64,000 bases of DNA from positions 124,001-188,000 of the forward strand of contig SCPD01000010.1 of the NCBI GenBank assembly GCA_005502925.1, written 5' to 3'. Numbering within the stretch: position 1 is the first letter of the stretch; every line of letters begins with the position of its first letter. The stretch is from Rhizobiales bacterium Y(2018). GTDB lineage: Bacteria; Pseudomonadota; Alphaproteobacteria; Rhizobiales; Aestuariivirgaceae. Position numbers and translations under genes: made by a program. The notes under the pieces were generated by a model. The model was given only the letters and a program-made list of their open reading frames with translations, was not told the DNA's origin and did no database searches. Below are positions 52,426-60,965 of the stretch, piece after piece.

Positions 52426-53817
52426 ATGAGACTGGTGCGTATGGCTCTCTGCGCGGCCGCCCTGCTGGCCGGGGCGCTTGCTTTTCCCATTCAGGGTCTG
52501 GGTGAGACAAGCGCGGGATCGCGTGTTGCCCTCATGATCGAGATCGACGGCGCCATCGGTCCGGCCACTGCCCGGCAGATCAAGGACGGCCTGGCGAGCG
52601 CTCATGAACGCAACGCCGAAGTCGTCATCCTGCGCCTCAACACGCCAGGCGGGCTCGCCACCAGCATGCGCGAGATCATCGCCGATATACTGGCCTCACC
52701 GGTGCCGGTGATCGGTTACGTGGCGCCGTCCGGGAGCCATGCGGCGAGCGCCGGCACCTATATTCTCTATGCGACACATGTGGCCGCCATGGCGCCCGGC
52801 ACCAATATCGGTGCGGCGACTCCGGTCGAGATCGGAACGCCCTTTCCAAGTCTGCCGGGTGGTGGCGAGCAGAGGCCCAATGAGAAGCCGGGCACCGCGC
52901 CGGCACAGGACACACTCGCGATCAAGGCAACCAATGATGCCGTGGCGCTCATCCGCAGCCTCGCCGAGCTGCGCGGGCGCAATGCCGATTGGGGCGAAAA
53001 GGCGGTGCGCGAGGCGGCCAGCCTGTCACCGCAAGCAGCCCTCGATCAGCGCGTCATCGACCTCATGGCAAACGACACGGCCGCCCTCCTGCAGGCGATC
53101 GACGGGCGGAAGATCACGACAACGGCCGGTCCGCGCAACCTTGCGACGCAAGGCTTGAAAGTCGAGACGATCGAGCCCGGCTGGCTGATCCGGCTCCTGG
53201 CCGTGATCACCGATCCCAATATCGCCGTGCTGCTCATGCTGCTCGGCGTCTATGGCCTCGTCTTCGAGTTCATGAGTCCCGGCGCGGTGGCGCCCGGGGT
53301 GATCGGCGCCATATGCCTGGTGCTCGGCCTCTATGCGCTCAATCTGCTGCCCATCGACTATACCGGCCTCGCTTTGATGCTTCTGGGCCTTACCTTCCTC
53401 GTCGTGGAGGCCATCTATCCGACGGTCGTTCTTGGTGCTGGCGGGCTGGTCGCCTTCCTTCTCGGCGCGGCCATGCTGCTCAGGGTTCAGCCGCCCGGCT
53501 ATCGGCTGTCCTGGACACTCATCGCCATTGCGGCGATGCTGATCGCCGCACTGCTGCTGCTCTCCGGCCGTTTTCTGTGGCGAACACGGGGTGCTGTCCC
53601 GCGGATCGGGCGCCAGGCCATGCGCGGTCTGCCGGCCGAGATACTGGACTGGTCGGAAGGCTCAGGACATGTCCTTGCCGAGGGTGAGCGCTGGAGCGCG
53701 CGCAGCAATGACGCCTTTACGGCCGGTGAGCGGGCCGAGATCGTGGATATCGATGGTCTCATCCTCACTTTGCGCCGCGGACCGAAGACCGGCTCAGGCT
53801 CAGGAGAACCGCCATGA
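52426..53817 (+). CDS. NfeD-family membrane serine protease
   Basis: 463-residue inner-membrane protein. A signal sequence or anchor (residues 1-25) precedes a ClpP-like periplasmic domain (about 30-235) with the catalytic Ser in [18 protein letters not shown] and a Lys some forty residues later in the family. Four hydrophobic segments follow (about 250-370), and the C-terminus is an OB-fold NfeD domain ([23 protein letters not shown]). Homologues cut slipin/stomatin C-terminal tails. The neighbouring gene is exactly such a slipin and its start overlaps this stop by four bases. Confidence 0.94.
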   Translation: MRLVRMALCAAALLAGALAFPIQGLGETSAGSRVALMIEIDGAIGPATARQIKDGLASAHERNAEVVILRLNTPGGLATSMREIIADILASPVPVIGYVAPSGSHAASAGTYILYATHVAAMAPGTNIGAATPVEIGTPFPSLPGGGEQRPNEKPGTAPAQDTLAIKATNDAVALIRSLAELRGRNADWGEKAVREAASLSPQAALDQRVIDLMANDTAALLQAIDGRKITTTAGPRNLATQGLKVETIEPGWLIRLLAVITDPNIAVLLMLLGVYGLVFEFMSPGAVAPGVIGAICLVLGLYALNLLPIDYTGLALMLLGLTFLVVEAIYPTVVLGAGGLVAFLLGAAMLLRVQPPGYRLSWTLIAIAAMLIAALLLLSGRFLWRTRGAVPRIGRQAMRGLPAEILDWSEGSGHVLAEGERWSARSNDAFTAGERAEIVDIDGLILTLRRGPKTGSGSGEPP

Positions 53818-54569
53818 TGATCGATTATGCCATCTATCTGATACTTGCCGTCTTCGTGATCCTCTTCCTCAGTTCGGCCATCCGCATCCTGCGGGAATAT
53901 CAGCGCGGCGTTGTCTTCACGCTCGGCCGCTTCACCGGCGTCAAGGGACCCGGCCTCATCATTCTCATTCCCTATGTGCAGCAGATGGTGCGCGTGGACT
54001 TGCGCGTCGTGGTGCAGGCCATACCGCCGCAAGATGTGATCTCGCGCGACAATGTCTCGGTCAAGGTGAATGCCGTCCTCTATTTCCGCATCGTCGATGC
54101 CGAGCGCGCGATCATCAGGGTCGAGGATTTCATGGCGGCGACCAGCCAGCTCGCCCAGACGACCTTGCGCTCGGTGCTCGGCAAGCACGAGCTCGACGAG
54201 ATGCTGGCGGAACGCGACCGGCTCAACAGCGACATCCAGGAGATCCTCGACCAGCAGACCGATGCCTGGGGCATCAAGGTTACCAATGTCGAGATCAAGG
54301 ACATCGATCTGAACGAGAACATGGTCCGCGCCATCGCCAAGCAGGCCGAGGCCGAGCGGCTGCGCCGCGCCAAGGTGATCAATGCGGAAGGCGAACAGCA
54401 GGCGGCGGAGAAGCTGGTGGAAGCCGGCCGGATGCTCTCCGCCGAGCCGCAGGCGATGCAACTGCGCTATTTCGCGGCGCTCCATGACATAGCGGGTGAG
54501 AGGACCTCGACCATCGTCTTTCCGCTGCCGGTGGATCTGCTGGCGCATTTGCAGCGCCAGCTTGGATAA
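53814..54569 (+). CDS. Slipin (stomatin-like SPFH protein)
   Basis: 251 residues. A hydrophobic N-terminal segment (about residues 4-22) is followed by the SPFH/band 7 domain ([51 protein letters not shown]) and a coiled-coil ([31 protein letters not shown]), ending with an apolar VFPLPVDLL part. It forms membrane-bound oligomers or microdomains and is a probable substrate or partner of the NfeD protease encoded by the overlapping upstream gene. It converges with terC, four bases apart. Confidence 0.95.
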   Translation: MMIDYAIYLILAVFVILFLSSAIRILREYQRGVVFTLGRFTGVKGPGLIILIPYVQQMVRVDLRVVVQAIPPQDVISRDNVSVKVNAVLYFRIVDAERAIIRVEDFMAATSQLAQTTLRSVLGKHELDEMLAERDRLNSDIQEILDQQTDAWGIKVTNVEIKDIDLNENMVRAIAKQAEAERLRRAKVINAEGEQQAAEKLVEAGRMLSAEPQAMQLRYFAALHDIAGERTSTIVFPLPVDLLAHLQRQLG

Positions 54570-54573
54570 TGAT

Positions 54574-55257
54574 TCAGGCTTCGGCCTCGCGCGAGCGCGC
54601 CTTGAGCCAATAGCCGATCGCCACCACGAGAGCGGCGCCGATGGCAGCGGCGATATAGACAGCGGCCGAATGCGGCTCGATGCCGAGGCGCGTCCCGACG
54701 ACGGGGTCGGTGGCGATCATCTCACCGGCGATCCAGCCGAGCAGCGCCGCGCCGGCCCAGACGATGACCGGGAATTTCTCGATCATCTTCATGATGAGCT
54801 GCGAGCCCACCATGATGAGCGGGATCGACAGCGCCAGGCCGAAGCCGAACAGCCAGGGATCGCCTTTGGACACGGCGGCGATGGCGACCACATTGTCGAG
54901 GCTCATCACCGCATCGGCGATGGCGATGGTCCACACCGCCTTATAGAGCTTGTCGGAGGCGGCGATGTTCTTCTCTTCGGCTTCCTCGCCCTTGGCGAGC
55001 TTGACCGCGATCCACACCAGGAGCAGGCCGCCGACCACCTTCAGGAAGGGGATGAGGAGCAGTTCGGAGATGATCAGCGCGAAGAGGATGCGCAAAAGGA
55101 TGGCGACGCCGGCGCCGAGGATGATGCCCCATTTACGCAAATGCGGCGGCAGGGAGCGGCAGGCAAGGGCGATGACGACGGCATTGTCGCCGGACAGGAG
55201 GAGGTCGATCCAGATGATCTGCAGGATGGCGACCGAACTGGCGAAAACGTAATCCAT
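54574..55257 (-). CDS. TerC-family integral membrane protein
   Basis: 227-residue inner-membrane protein with about seven hydrophobic segments. Two acidic motifs of the family lie in helices: LLLSGDNAVVIALACRSLP (about residues 18-36) and DAVMSLDNVVAIAAVSKGD (about 112-130). TerC proteins are tied to tellurite resistance or Mn2+/metal export coupled to secreted protein folding; most members are not linked to tellurite. The short basic C-terminal tail is usual. Convergent with the slipin gene and divergent in no way from neighbours; no ter gene is adjacent. Confidence 0.93.
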   Translation of the reverse strand: MDYVFASSVAILQIIWIDLLLSGDNAVVIALACRSLPPHLRKWGIILGAGVAILLRILFALIISELLLIPFLKVVGGLLLVWIAVKLAKGEEAEEKNIAASDKLYKAVWTIAIADAVMSLDNVVAIAAVSKGDPWLFGFGLALSIPLIMVGSQLIMKMIEKFPVIVWAGAALLGWIAGEMIATDPVVGTRLGIEPHSAAVYIAAAIGAALVVAIGYWLKARSREAEA

Positions 55258-55296
55258 GAGAGCCGATATGAGGGAGTTTTAGGCCGCTGCCAAGAG

Positions 55297-56901
55297 CTAA
55301 GCGTATTTTATCCGGAAATCCTTGAGCACGGCACGGGCCGAATTGTGCCCGGGCGCACCGGTGACCCCGCCGCCCGGATGGGTTCCGGAACCGCACATAT
55401 AAAGGCCCTTCACGGGCCCCCGGTAGTCGGCATGGCCGAGCATCGGGCGGGCGGAAAACAGCTGGTCCAGCGACAGGGCGCCATGGAAGATATCGCCGCC
55501 GATAAGGCCGAAAGTGCGCTCGAGATCGAGCGGTGAATTGATCTGGCGTCCGAGCACGCTCTTCGCAAAGCCCGGCGCATAGTCGTCGACGGTCTTGATC
55601 ATGAGATCGGCGACGTCCTCACGGTGGTCGTCCCACGAGCTTCCGTCGGGCAGTTCCGGCGCCACATGCTGGCAGAACAGGCTCGCGACATGGGCGCCCT
55701 TGGGAGCGAGCGAGGGATCGAGCGTGGAGGGGATCAGCACCTCGACGATCGGCTTGCGGCTCCAGCCATATTCACGGGCGTCGTGATAGGCGCGGTCCAT
55801 ATAGGTGAGGGTCGGAGCGATGATGATGCCGGAGGTGTGATGATCGCCGATGTCGCGACCGGGCAGGCAGGTGAAGGAGGGCAGCTCGGACAGCGCGACA
55901 TTCATGCGGAAGGTGCCGGACCCGCATTTCCAGCGCTTGATGCGATGGAGGAATTCGACCGGCAGCGCCCCTTCAGGCATGAGGCGGCCGAATAGAAGCT
56001 TGGGATTGAGATTGGAGACGACCGCCTTGGCCTTGAGACTGCGGCCGTCGGCGAGGACGACGCCTTGGGCGCGGCCCTTGTCGATGATGACCTCGGTCAC
56101 GGCGGCATCGGTCTCGATCTCGACGCCCTTGTCGCGGCAGGCTTTGGCCATGGCCTGGGTGATGGCGCCCATGCCGCCCAGCGCGTGGCCCCAAATGCCC
56201 TTCTTGCCGTTCACCTCGCCGAAGCAATGATGCAGCTGCACATAGGCGGTGCCGGGCGTCTTCGGGCTGGCAAAAGCGCCGACGATCGAATCGAAGCCGA
56301 ACACGGCCTTCACGACGTCGGATTCGAACCAGCCGTCGAGGAAATCCGCCGCCGACTGGGTGAAGAGATCGAAGAGCAGGCGCTTGCGCTGCAGCGAAAG
56401 CGAGCCCAGCCGGCGCGCCAGGGCGCCCGCCTTGACGAGCTCCGGCAGGCTCGTCAGCAGTCCGCCCTCGATCAGATTGGGCGGCGGCTTGAGAACGAGG
56501 TCGCGCAGCACATCGGCAATGGCGTCGATCTCGTCGGAATATTTCGGATAGGCGGCGGCGTCCTTGGCGGAGAATCTGGCGATCCCGGTTTCGGTCCGGC
56601 CGGGGCCCGTCAGCAGATAGCGGCCGTCAGGCTGCGGCAGGAAATTCGAGGCACGGCGTTCGACGATCGTCAATCCGTGTACTGACAAATTCATGTCGGC
56701 GATGACTTTGGGATTGAGCAGGCTCACCGTATAGGCGGCGACGGAGTTGCGGAAGCCGGGGTGGAATTCTTCCGTCACGGCGGCGCCGCCAACCACGCCA
56801 CGTCTTTCCACGATCTTGACTTTCAACCCGGCAGAAGCGAGGTAGAAGGCGCAAACCAAGCCGTTATGTCCGGCGCCGACAATAAGGATATCCGTCGTCA
56901 T
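55297..56901 (-). CDS. FAD-dependent oxidoreductase, phytoene-desaturase-like
   Basis: 534-residue flavoprotein of the CrtI-related amine-oxidase superfamily. The N-terminal FAD motif is DILIVGAGHNGLVCAFYLASAGLKVKIVERRGVVGGAAVTEE, and the end has GLYMCGSGTHPGGGVTGAPGHNSA, the second dinucleotide-associated motif. It most resembles the pyridine-nucleotide-disulfide oxidoreductase domain 2 type, with no carotenoid genes near, so a carotenoid role is unlikely to be decided here. It stands alone on the minus strand, 39 bases from terC. Function not established for such bacterial members. Confidence 0.88.
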   Translation of the reverse strand: MTTDILIVGAGHNGLVCAFYLASAGLKVKIVERRGVVGGAAVTEEFHPGFRNSVAAYTVSLLNPKVIADMNLSVHGLTIVERRASNFLPQPDGRYLLTGPGRTETGIARFSAKDAAAYPKYSDEIDAIADVLRDLVLKPPPNLIEGGLLTSLPELVKAGALARRLGSLSLQRKRLLFDLFTQSAADFLDGWFESDVVKAVFGFDSIVGAFASPKTPGTAYVQLHHCFGEVNGKKGIWGHALGGMGAITQAMAKACRDKGVEIETDAAVTEVIIDKGRAQGVVLADGRSLKAKAVVSNLNPKLLFGRLMPEGALPVEFLHRIKRWKCGSGTFRMNVALSELPSFTCLPGRDIGDHHTSGIIIAPTLTYMDRAYHDAREYGWSRKPIVEVLIPSTLDPSLAPKGAHVASLFCQHVAPELPDGSSWDDHREDVADLMIKTVDDYAPGFAKSVLGRQINSPLDLERTFGLIGGDIFHGALSLDQLFSARPMLGHADYRGPVKGLYMCGSGTHPGGGVTGAPGHNSARAVLKDFRIKYA

Positions 56902-57022
56902 TCAATGCATCTCCCGTAACATGCTTTTGACTCGCGCTTTCCCACCGCGTCAATGCCGGGTCGCATTAGAGACACAATCAGCGCTAGGATTCGGCTGGAC
57001 TACAAACAAAAGGAAAACAGGA

Positions 57023-57499
57023 ATGCGTAAACTCGCTTTGGCCGCGGCTGCCGTTGCAGCACTCGGCCTCTCCGCTCCGGCGGCAGATGCGAAAACAGGG
57101 GTGAAGATAGGCGTGCTGACCTGCTCGATCGAGGGCGGGGTGGGCTTGATTCTGGTTTCATCGAAGAAAATCAACTGCGTCTACCAGCCGTCGGGCGGTG
57201 GCCGGGTGGAGCGTTATGAAGGGCGTATCCGCAAGCTTGGCGTCGATATCGGGGTGACGAATCAGACGATTCTGGCCTGGGCGGTCTTCGCGCCGGGCAA
57301 GACCAAGCGGGGGGCGCTCGAGGGCACCTATCTCGGGGCGACGGCCGAAGCCACTGTGGTGGCCGGGCTCGGCGCTAATGTCCTGATCGGCGGGTTCAAG
57401 AAAACCATTTCCCTGCAACCGCTTAGCATTCAAGTCCAGACCGGGCTCAATGTCGCGGCCGGTGTCGCCGGGCTCTATCTGGATTTCGTCCGGCGCTGA
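57023..57499 (+). CDS. Exported DUF992-family protein
   Basis: 158 residues, with a signal peptide (residues 1-22, ending APAADAKT) and a DUF992 domain: VKIGVLTCSIEGGVGLILVSSKKINCVYQPSGGGRVERYEGRI, with two cysteines that may pair, and a glycine-rich C-terminal half. The family is alphaproteobacterial, exported, and without an assigned function. ATG 57023 lies after AGGAAAACAGGA. Followed 99 bases later by a hairpin terminator. Confidence 0.88.
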   Translation: MRKLALAAAAVAALGLSAPAADAKTGVKIGVLTCSIEGGVGLILVSSKKINCVYQPSGGGRVERYEGRIRKLGVDIGVTNQTILAWAVFAPGKTKRGALEGTYLGATAEATVVAGLGANVLIGGFKKTISLQPLSIQVQTGLNVAAGVAGLYLDFVRR

Positions 57500-57597
57500 C
57501 GCGCCGCCAGAAACGACAAAGAATCATTGTGGGTGGCGCGCGATCGGAGAGACCGCGTGCCATTCTCTTTCCTGACGGAAGGTGTTGCCTCGATGTC

Positions 57598-57640
57598 ACG
57601 GCGCGCAAGTTTGTGCGCGCCGTTGGTATTTTCATTTGTC
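57598..57640 (+). terminator. Hairpin terminator after the DUF992 gene
   Basis: ACGGCGCGCA (57598-57607) pairs perfectly with TGCGCGCCGT (57614-57623), with a six-base loop and a T-rich TGGTATTTTCATTTGTC tail. The tail is only moderately U-rich, so efficiency is uncertain. The other bases between the DUF992 stop and 57701 carry no gene. Confidence 0.6.
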
Positions 57641-57700
57641 GCTATTCCGCCGGGAGAATAGATTTCAGCTACGGGGCGGCTGTCTGGACGAGGCGGGAGG

Positions 57701-58519
57701 ATGACCCGAAAGACAGCCTGGCTTAGGGGAGCTCTACTCACCGGCTCTTTGGTGATGACAGCGTTTGGCGGCACGGCCTTCGCCGCCGATGCCGTCGAGC
57801 CCGGCTGCGTGTCCGCCGTTTCGGCGGTCAACGGCAAGGTGGAGGGCGCTGGCGGCTATGCCGACAGCGAGAATGAAAAGGGCGATTTCGCCTGGGAGGC
57901 CGGCGGCTCACTGAGCCTTCCCTTGGGCTGCCTGCTCGGCTTTCAGGCCGATATCGGCGCGAGCAACAAGCTCGACGAAACACAATATGGCGCCATCGGC
58001 CATTTGTTCATCCGCGACCCGCAAACCTATCTCTTCGGCGTGACGGGCGGCGGCGTGGATGGCGATGACACCAAGCTCTACGCTGTCGGCCCGGAGGCCG
58101 AAGTCTATCTCGGCAATCTGTCGCTCGAAGCCTGGGGCGGCTATCTCAACATCGATCCGGATGATGGCGGCGGCAAGGATTCGGGCTTCATCATCGGCGA
58201 TGTGGCCTATTATCTGACCGATGATCTCAGGCTGTCGGTCGGCGGCAAGGTGGTCGATGAGCAGCAAGGACTGCGGGCCGGGTTCGAATATCAGATCGGC
58301 GGCATGCCGATGTCGGTCTACAGCAAGGCGGATTACGGCGACGACGACTTCTTCTCCATCCTCGGCGGCTTGCGCTTCTATTTCGGTGGTGAGGACAAGA
58401 GCCTGATCCGCCGTCACCGCGAGGATGACCCGCGCAACCGCACGTTCGACTTGTTGACGCAAGGCAGTCGTGACCGCGATCAGAGTGGTCCGGCGAACGG
58501 CGGCGGCGCGCCCCAGTAG
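57701..58519 (+). CDS. Exported beta-barrel-like protein, tandem copy 1
   Basis: 272 residues with a signal peptide (about residues 1-29, ending AFAADA) and a body made of alternating short beta strands with many Gly/Asp/Tyr/Phe, as in outer-membrane barrels (KVEGAGGYADSENEKGDFAWEAGGSLSLPLG, SLEAWGGYLNIDPDD, LSVGGKVVDEQQGLRAGFEYQIGG). Two cysteines (GCVSA, PLGCLLG) may form a disulfide. It ends with FYFGGEDKSLIRRHREDDPRNRTFDL and a low-complexity tail. Homologous along its length to the next gene. ATG 57701 with GAGG seven bases upstream. Porin or adhesin roles are guesses. Confidence 0.8.
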   Translation: MTRKTAWLRGALLTGSLVMTAFGGTAFAADAVEPGCVSAVSAVNGKVEGAGGYADSENEKGDFAWEAGGSLSLPLGCLLGFQADIGASNKLDETQYGAIGHLFIRDPQTYLFGVTGGGVDGDDTKLYAVGPEAEVYLGNLSLEAWGGYLNIDPDDGGGKDSGFIIGDVAYYLTDDLRLSVGGKVVDEQQGLRAGFEYQIGGMPMSVYSKADYGDDDFFSILGGLRFYFGGEDKSLIRRHREDDPRNRTFDLLTQGSRDRDQSGPANGGGAPQ

Positions 58520-58688
58520 TGATCTGACGAGCGCAAAATTACCTAGTGAAACTGTGGCCAAGTAGTTGCAGTCGTTCATGAAAATGACGGCTGTCCAGCC
58601 TTTTCATTTGTGTGCCGCTGACCGGCCGGATAGATCAGCTGCGGGCGGACAGAACGATTCAAGTCCCCAAGAAAATCGAGGTACAAAA

Positions 58689-59492
58689 GTGATTACGAAG
58701 AAAGCCTGGCTGACCGGCGTTGCATTTGCGGGCGTGGTCGCCGTCACCAGTTTTGGCGGTGCTGCGTTCGCCGCGGACATCACGGCGCCCAGCTGCGCCG
58801 TTTCGGCGCTCAACGGCAAGATCGAGGCCGGCGGCGGCTTTGCCGATGCCAAGGACGTAAACGGCGATTTCGCCTGGGAAGCTGGGGCTTCGCTTGCCTT
58901 CCCGCTCGGCTGCATGTTCGGTTTCCAGGCCGATTTCGGCGTGTCCGATCGCTTCGACGACACGCAGTTCGGCGGCATCGGCCATTTCTTCGCGCGTGAT
59001 CCGGAAAGCTATCTCCTCGGCATCGCCGGCGGCGTTGTCGATGGTGACGATGCGACTCTCTATGCCATCGGACCGGAAGCAGAGCTCTATTTCGGCAATT
59101 TCTCGCTCGAAGCCTGGGGCGGTTATGTCAACATCGATGCGAATGACGGCGAAGGCGACGACTCCGGCTTCATCATCGCCGACATGGCCTATTATGTGAC
59201 GGATGACTTCCGGGTTTCGCTCGGCGGCAAGATCATCGACGATTACGAGGGGGTGCGCGCCGGCTTCGAATATCAGTTCGCCGGCATGCCGATGTCGCTC
59301 TATAGCAATGTCGAATATGGCGATGACGACCAGCTGACGGTTCTCGGCGGCCTGAAGTTCTACTTCGGCGGCGAAGACAAGGGCCTCATCCGCCGGCACC
59401 GCGAGGACGATCCGCGCAACCGCACGTTCGATCTGTTCATCAAGGGCAAGGACCATGGCAATGGCGGCGGCGGCGAGCTCCCGCCGACTTGA
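58689..59492 (+). CDS. Exported beta-barrel-like protein, tandem copy 2
   Basis: 267-residue paralogue of the gene just upstream. GTG 58689 follows GAGGT six bases upstream and gives VITKKAWLTG, which aligns with the start of copy 1, so I reject longer forms. The signal peptide ends FAADI; shared segments are KIEAGGGFADAKDVNGDFAWEAG, SLEAWGGYVNID, DDSGFIIADMAYYVTDDFRVSLGGK and FYFGGEDKGLIRRHREDDPRNRTFDL. The paralogues differ mainly in acidic loops and in the C-terminal tail. A strong terminator follows 24 bases after the stop, closing the unit. Confidence 0.82.
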   Translation: MITKKAWLTGVAFAGVVAVTSFGGAAFAADITAPSCAVSALNGKIEAGGGFADAKDVNGDFAWEAGASLAFPLGCMFGFQADFGVSDRFDDTQFGGIGHFFARDPESYLLGIAGGVVDGDDATLYAIGPEAELYFGNFSLEAWGGYVNIDANDGEGDDSGFIIADMAYYVTDDFRVSLGGKIIDDYEGVRAGFEYQFAGMPMSLYSNVEYGDDDQLTVLGGLKFYFGGEDKGLIRRHREDDPRNRTFDLFIKGKDHGNGGGGELPPT

Positions 59493-59516
59493 TCGATCTG
59501 ACCTTGTTTAGGGTGA

Positions 59517-59550
59517 AGAGCCGCGGGTATCCGCGGCTCTTTGCTTTTTT
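59517..59550 (+). terminator. Rho-independent terminator after the tandem barrel-like genes
   Basis: AGAGCCGCGG (59517-59526) pairs perfectly with CCGCGGCTCT (59531-59540), with a four-base loop, followed by TTGCTTTTTT. Confidence 0.9.
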
Positions 59551-59637
59551 GTCTTACCGGTGGCAGCAAAACCGCTTCACAGCTTTTGAGCCGGTGCGGT
59601 ACGGTTCAACCAGTTTGGCAAGATCATAGGGAAGCAT

Positions 59638-60822
59638 ATGCGGCGCGCCGGGCATGTCCTGCTGTGTTGGGAGTTCGGTGCCGGCAACGGCCACGCGCGC
59701 CGGCTCCACTTGATCGGCAAACGGCTCGAGGCTTTGGGCTTCACGACGGCCTATGGCTTGCGGCGCCCGGAGGTCGGGGCCGCGATCGGCATCGCCGCGG
59801 AGACGATCAGGCCGGCGCCGAACTGGCCATTGCGCCCCGTTGACGCCAATCCGGCCCAACATATGACCAGTGCCACCTATGGCGATTATCTCGCCCAGAT
59901 GATGCTCGGACCTCATGACGATCTCGATGAGCGTCTGCTTCTATGGCATGAGCTCATCGAAGCGGAGCGGCCGGACATCATCATCGCTGACTATGCGCCC
60001 AGTGTCTCGCTTCTGTCCTTCGGACGCATTCCGGTTGCCGCGATCGGCGACGGCTATACTTTGCCGCCGGCCGCGCTTTCCGTCTTTCCGCGTCTGCTTG
60101 AGAACGTGCCTCTGGAATATGAGGAAAACGATGTGGTGCGGCGGATCAATCGCGCAGTGAGAAATTACAATCCGTTGCCGATCTCACACTATCCGGAGAT
60201 CAATCGCGCCGATCAGCATCATCTCCTCACACTGCCCTGTCTCGATCCCTATCGCGAGCATCGCGTTGGCGGCTGGCTCGGCACGGTGGACAGGGTGGTG
60301 ATTGCTCCTCAGGACGAGGCGCCGAGACAATTCTTCTCCTATTTCCAGGAGAACCGGCAAATCGATGCGCGGCTCATCGACGGACTCATCCAGTCTGGGG
60401 TGACGGGCAAGGCAATTTTTCTGCTGCCCTTGCGGCGGACCGTGAAGCGTCTCGCGGCGGTGGGCATCGAGGCTCCCGATGGTCTTGCCGATCTCGCCCT
60501 GGAGCTCGCCCGGTGCGGTGTGCTGGTGCATCAAGGGACCGTCGGCATGGCGATGGCCGGCATTGCCGCTGGGCTGCCGCAAGTCATGTTGCGATCCGAT
60601 CTCGAAAAGACGCTCACCGCACAGGCGATCGCCGCGCATGGCGCCGGTATCGCCCTCGGCTGGAGCACTTTCGTTGCGGAAGATCTCGCGGCGGCGATCC
60701 GGCAAGCGGTGGGCGACCCCCACATGCATGCGGTCGCGCGCAATCTCGGGCGGGTCAACGAACGCTATCTCAAGCTCGACGCCGTGAGCGAAATCGCCAA
60801 TGCCTGCGCGACGTTAATCTGA
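59638..60822 (+). CDS. GT-B glycosyltransferase-like protein
   Basis: 394 residues. The N-terminal domain starts HVLLCWEFGAGNGHARRLHLIGKRLEALG, like glycosyltransferase family 1/28 acceptor domains, and the C-terminal domain has LARCGVLVHQGTVGMAMAGIAAGLPQVMLRSDLEKTLTAQAIAAHGAGI, like the nucleotide-sugar-binding half of MGT/UGT enzymes (CDxxxxHGG variant with HQG). Such enzymes glycosylate lipids, macrolides or carotenoids. The usual His and acidic donor residues are partly changed, so activity and donor are uncertain. ATG 59638 lies 25 bases past GGTTCAACC; ribosome site weak. No sugar gene cluster around. Confidence 0.78.
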   Translation: MRRAGHVLLCWEFGAGNGHARRLHLIGKRLEALGFTTAYGLRRPEVGAAIGIAAETIRPAPNWPLRPVDANPAQHMTSATYGDYLAQMMLGPHDDLDERLLLWHELIEAERPDIIIADYAPSVSLLSFGRIPVAAIGDGYTLPPAALSVFPRLLENVPLEYEENDVVRRINRAVRNYNPLPISHYPEINRADQHHLLTLPCLDPYREHRVGGWLGTVDRVVIAPQDEAPRQFFSYFQENRQIDARLIDGLIQSGVTGKAIFLLPLRRTVKRLAAVGIEAPDGLADLALELARCGVLVHQGTVGMAMAGIAAGLPQVMLRSDLEKTLTAQAIAAHGAGIALGWSTFVAEDLAAAIRQAVGDPHMHAVARNLGRVNERYLKLDAVSEIANACATLI

Positions 60823-60965
60823 GGATAGGCACAGGCTTGCGATTTGCCCCTTGTCATCATCGCAAAACGGCGCAAGCATAGAGGCTGAGGATCCGCCCCG
60901 ACGGGGTTTCCTCGCAAGACGGGCGGTCCCGGACGGCATTGGCGCAGTCAAAGGGAGGTCCCGGA

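Noticed and set aside
55297-56901. Carotenoid phytoene desaturase (crtI)
   Set aside because: No crtB or other carotenoid gene is near and the sequence fits the wider CrtI-like oxidoreductase group, so the specific name is not supported.
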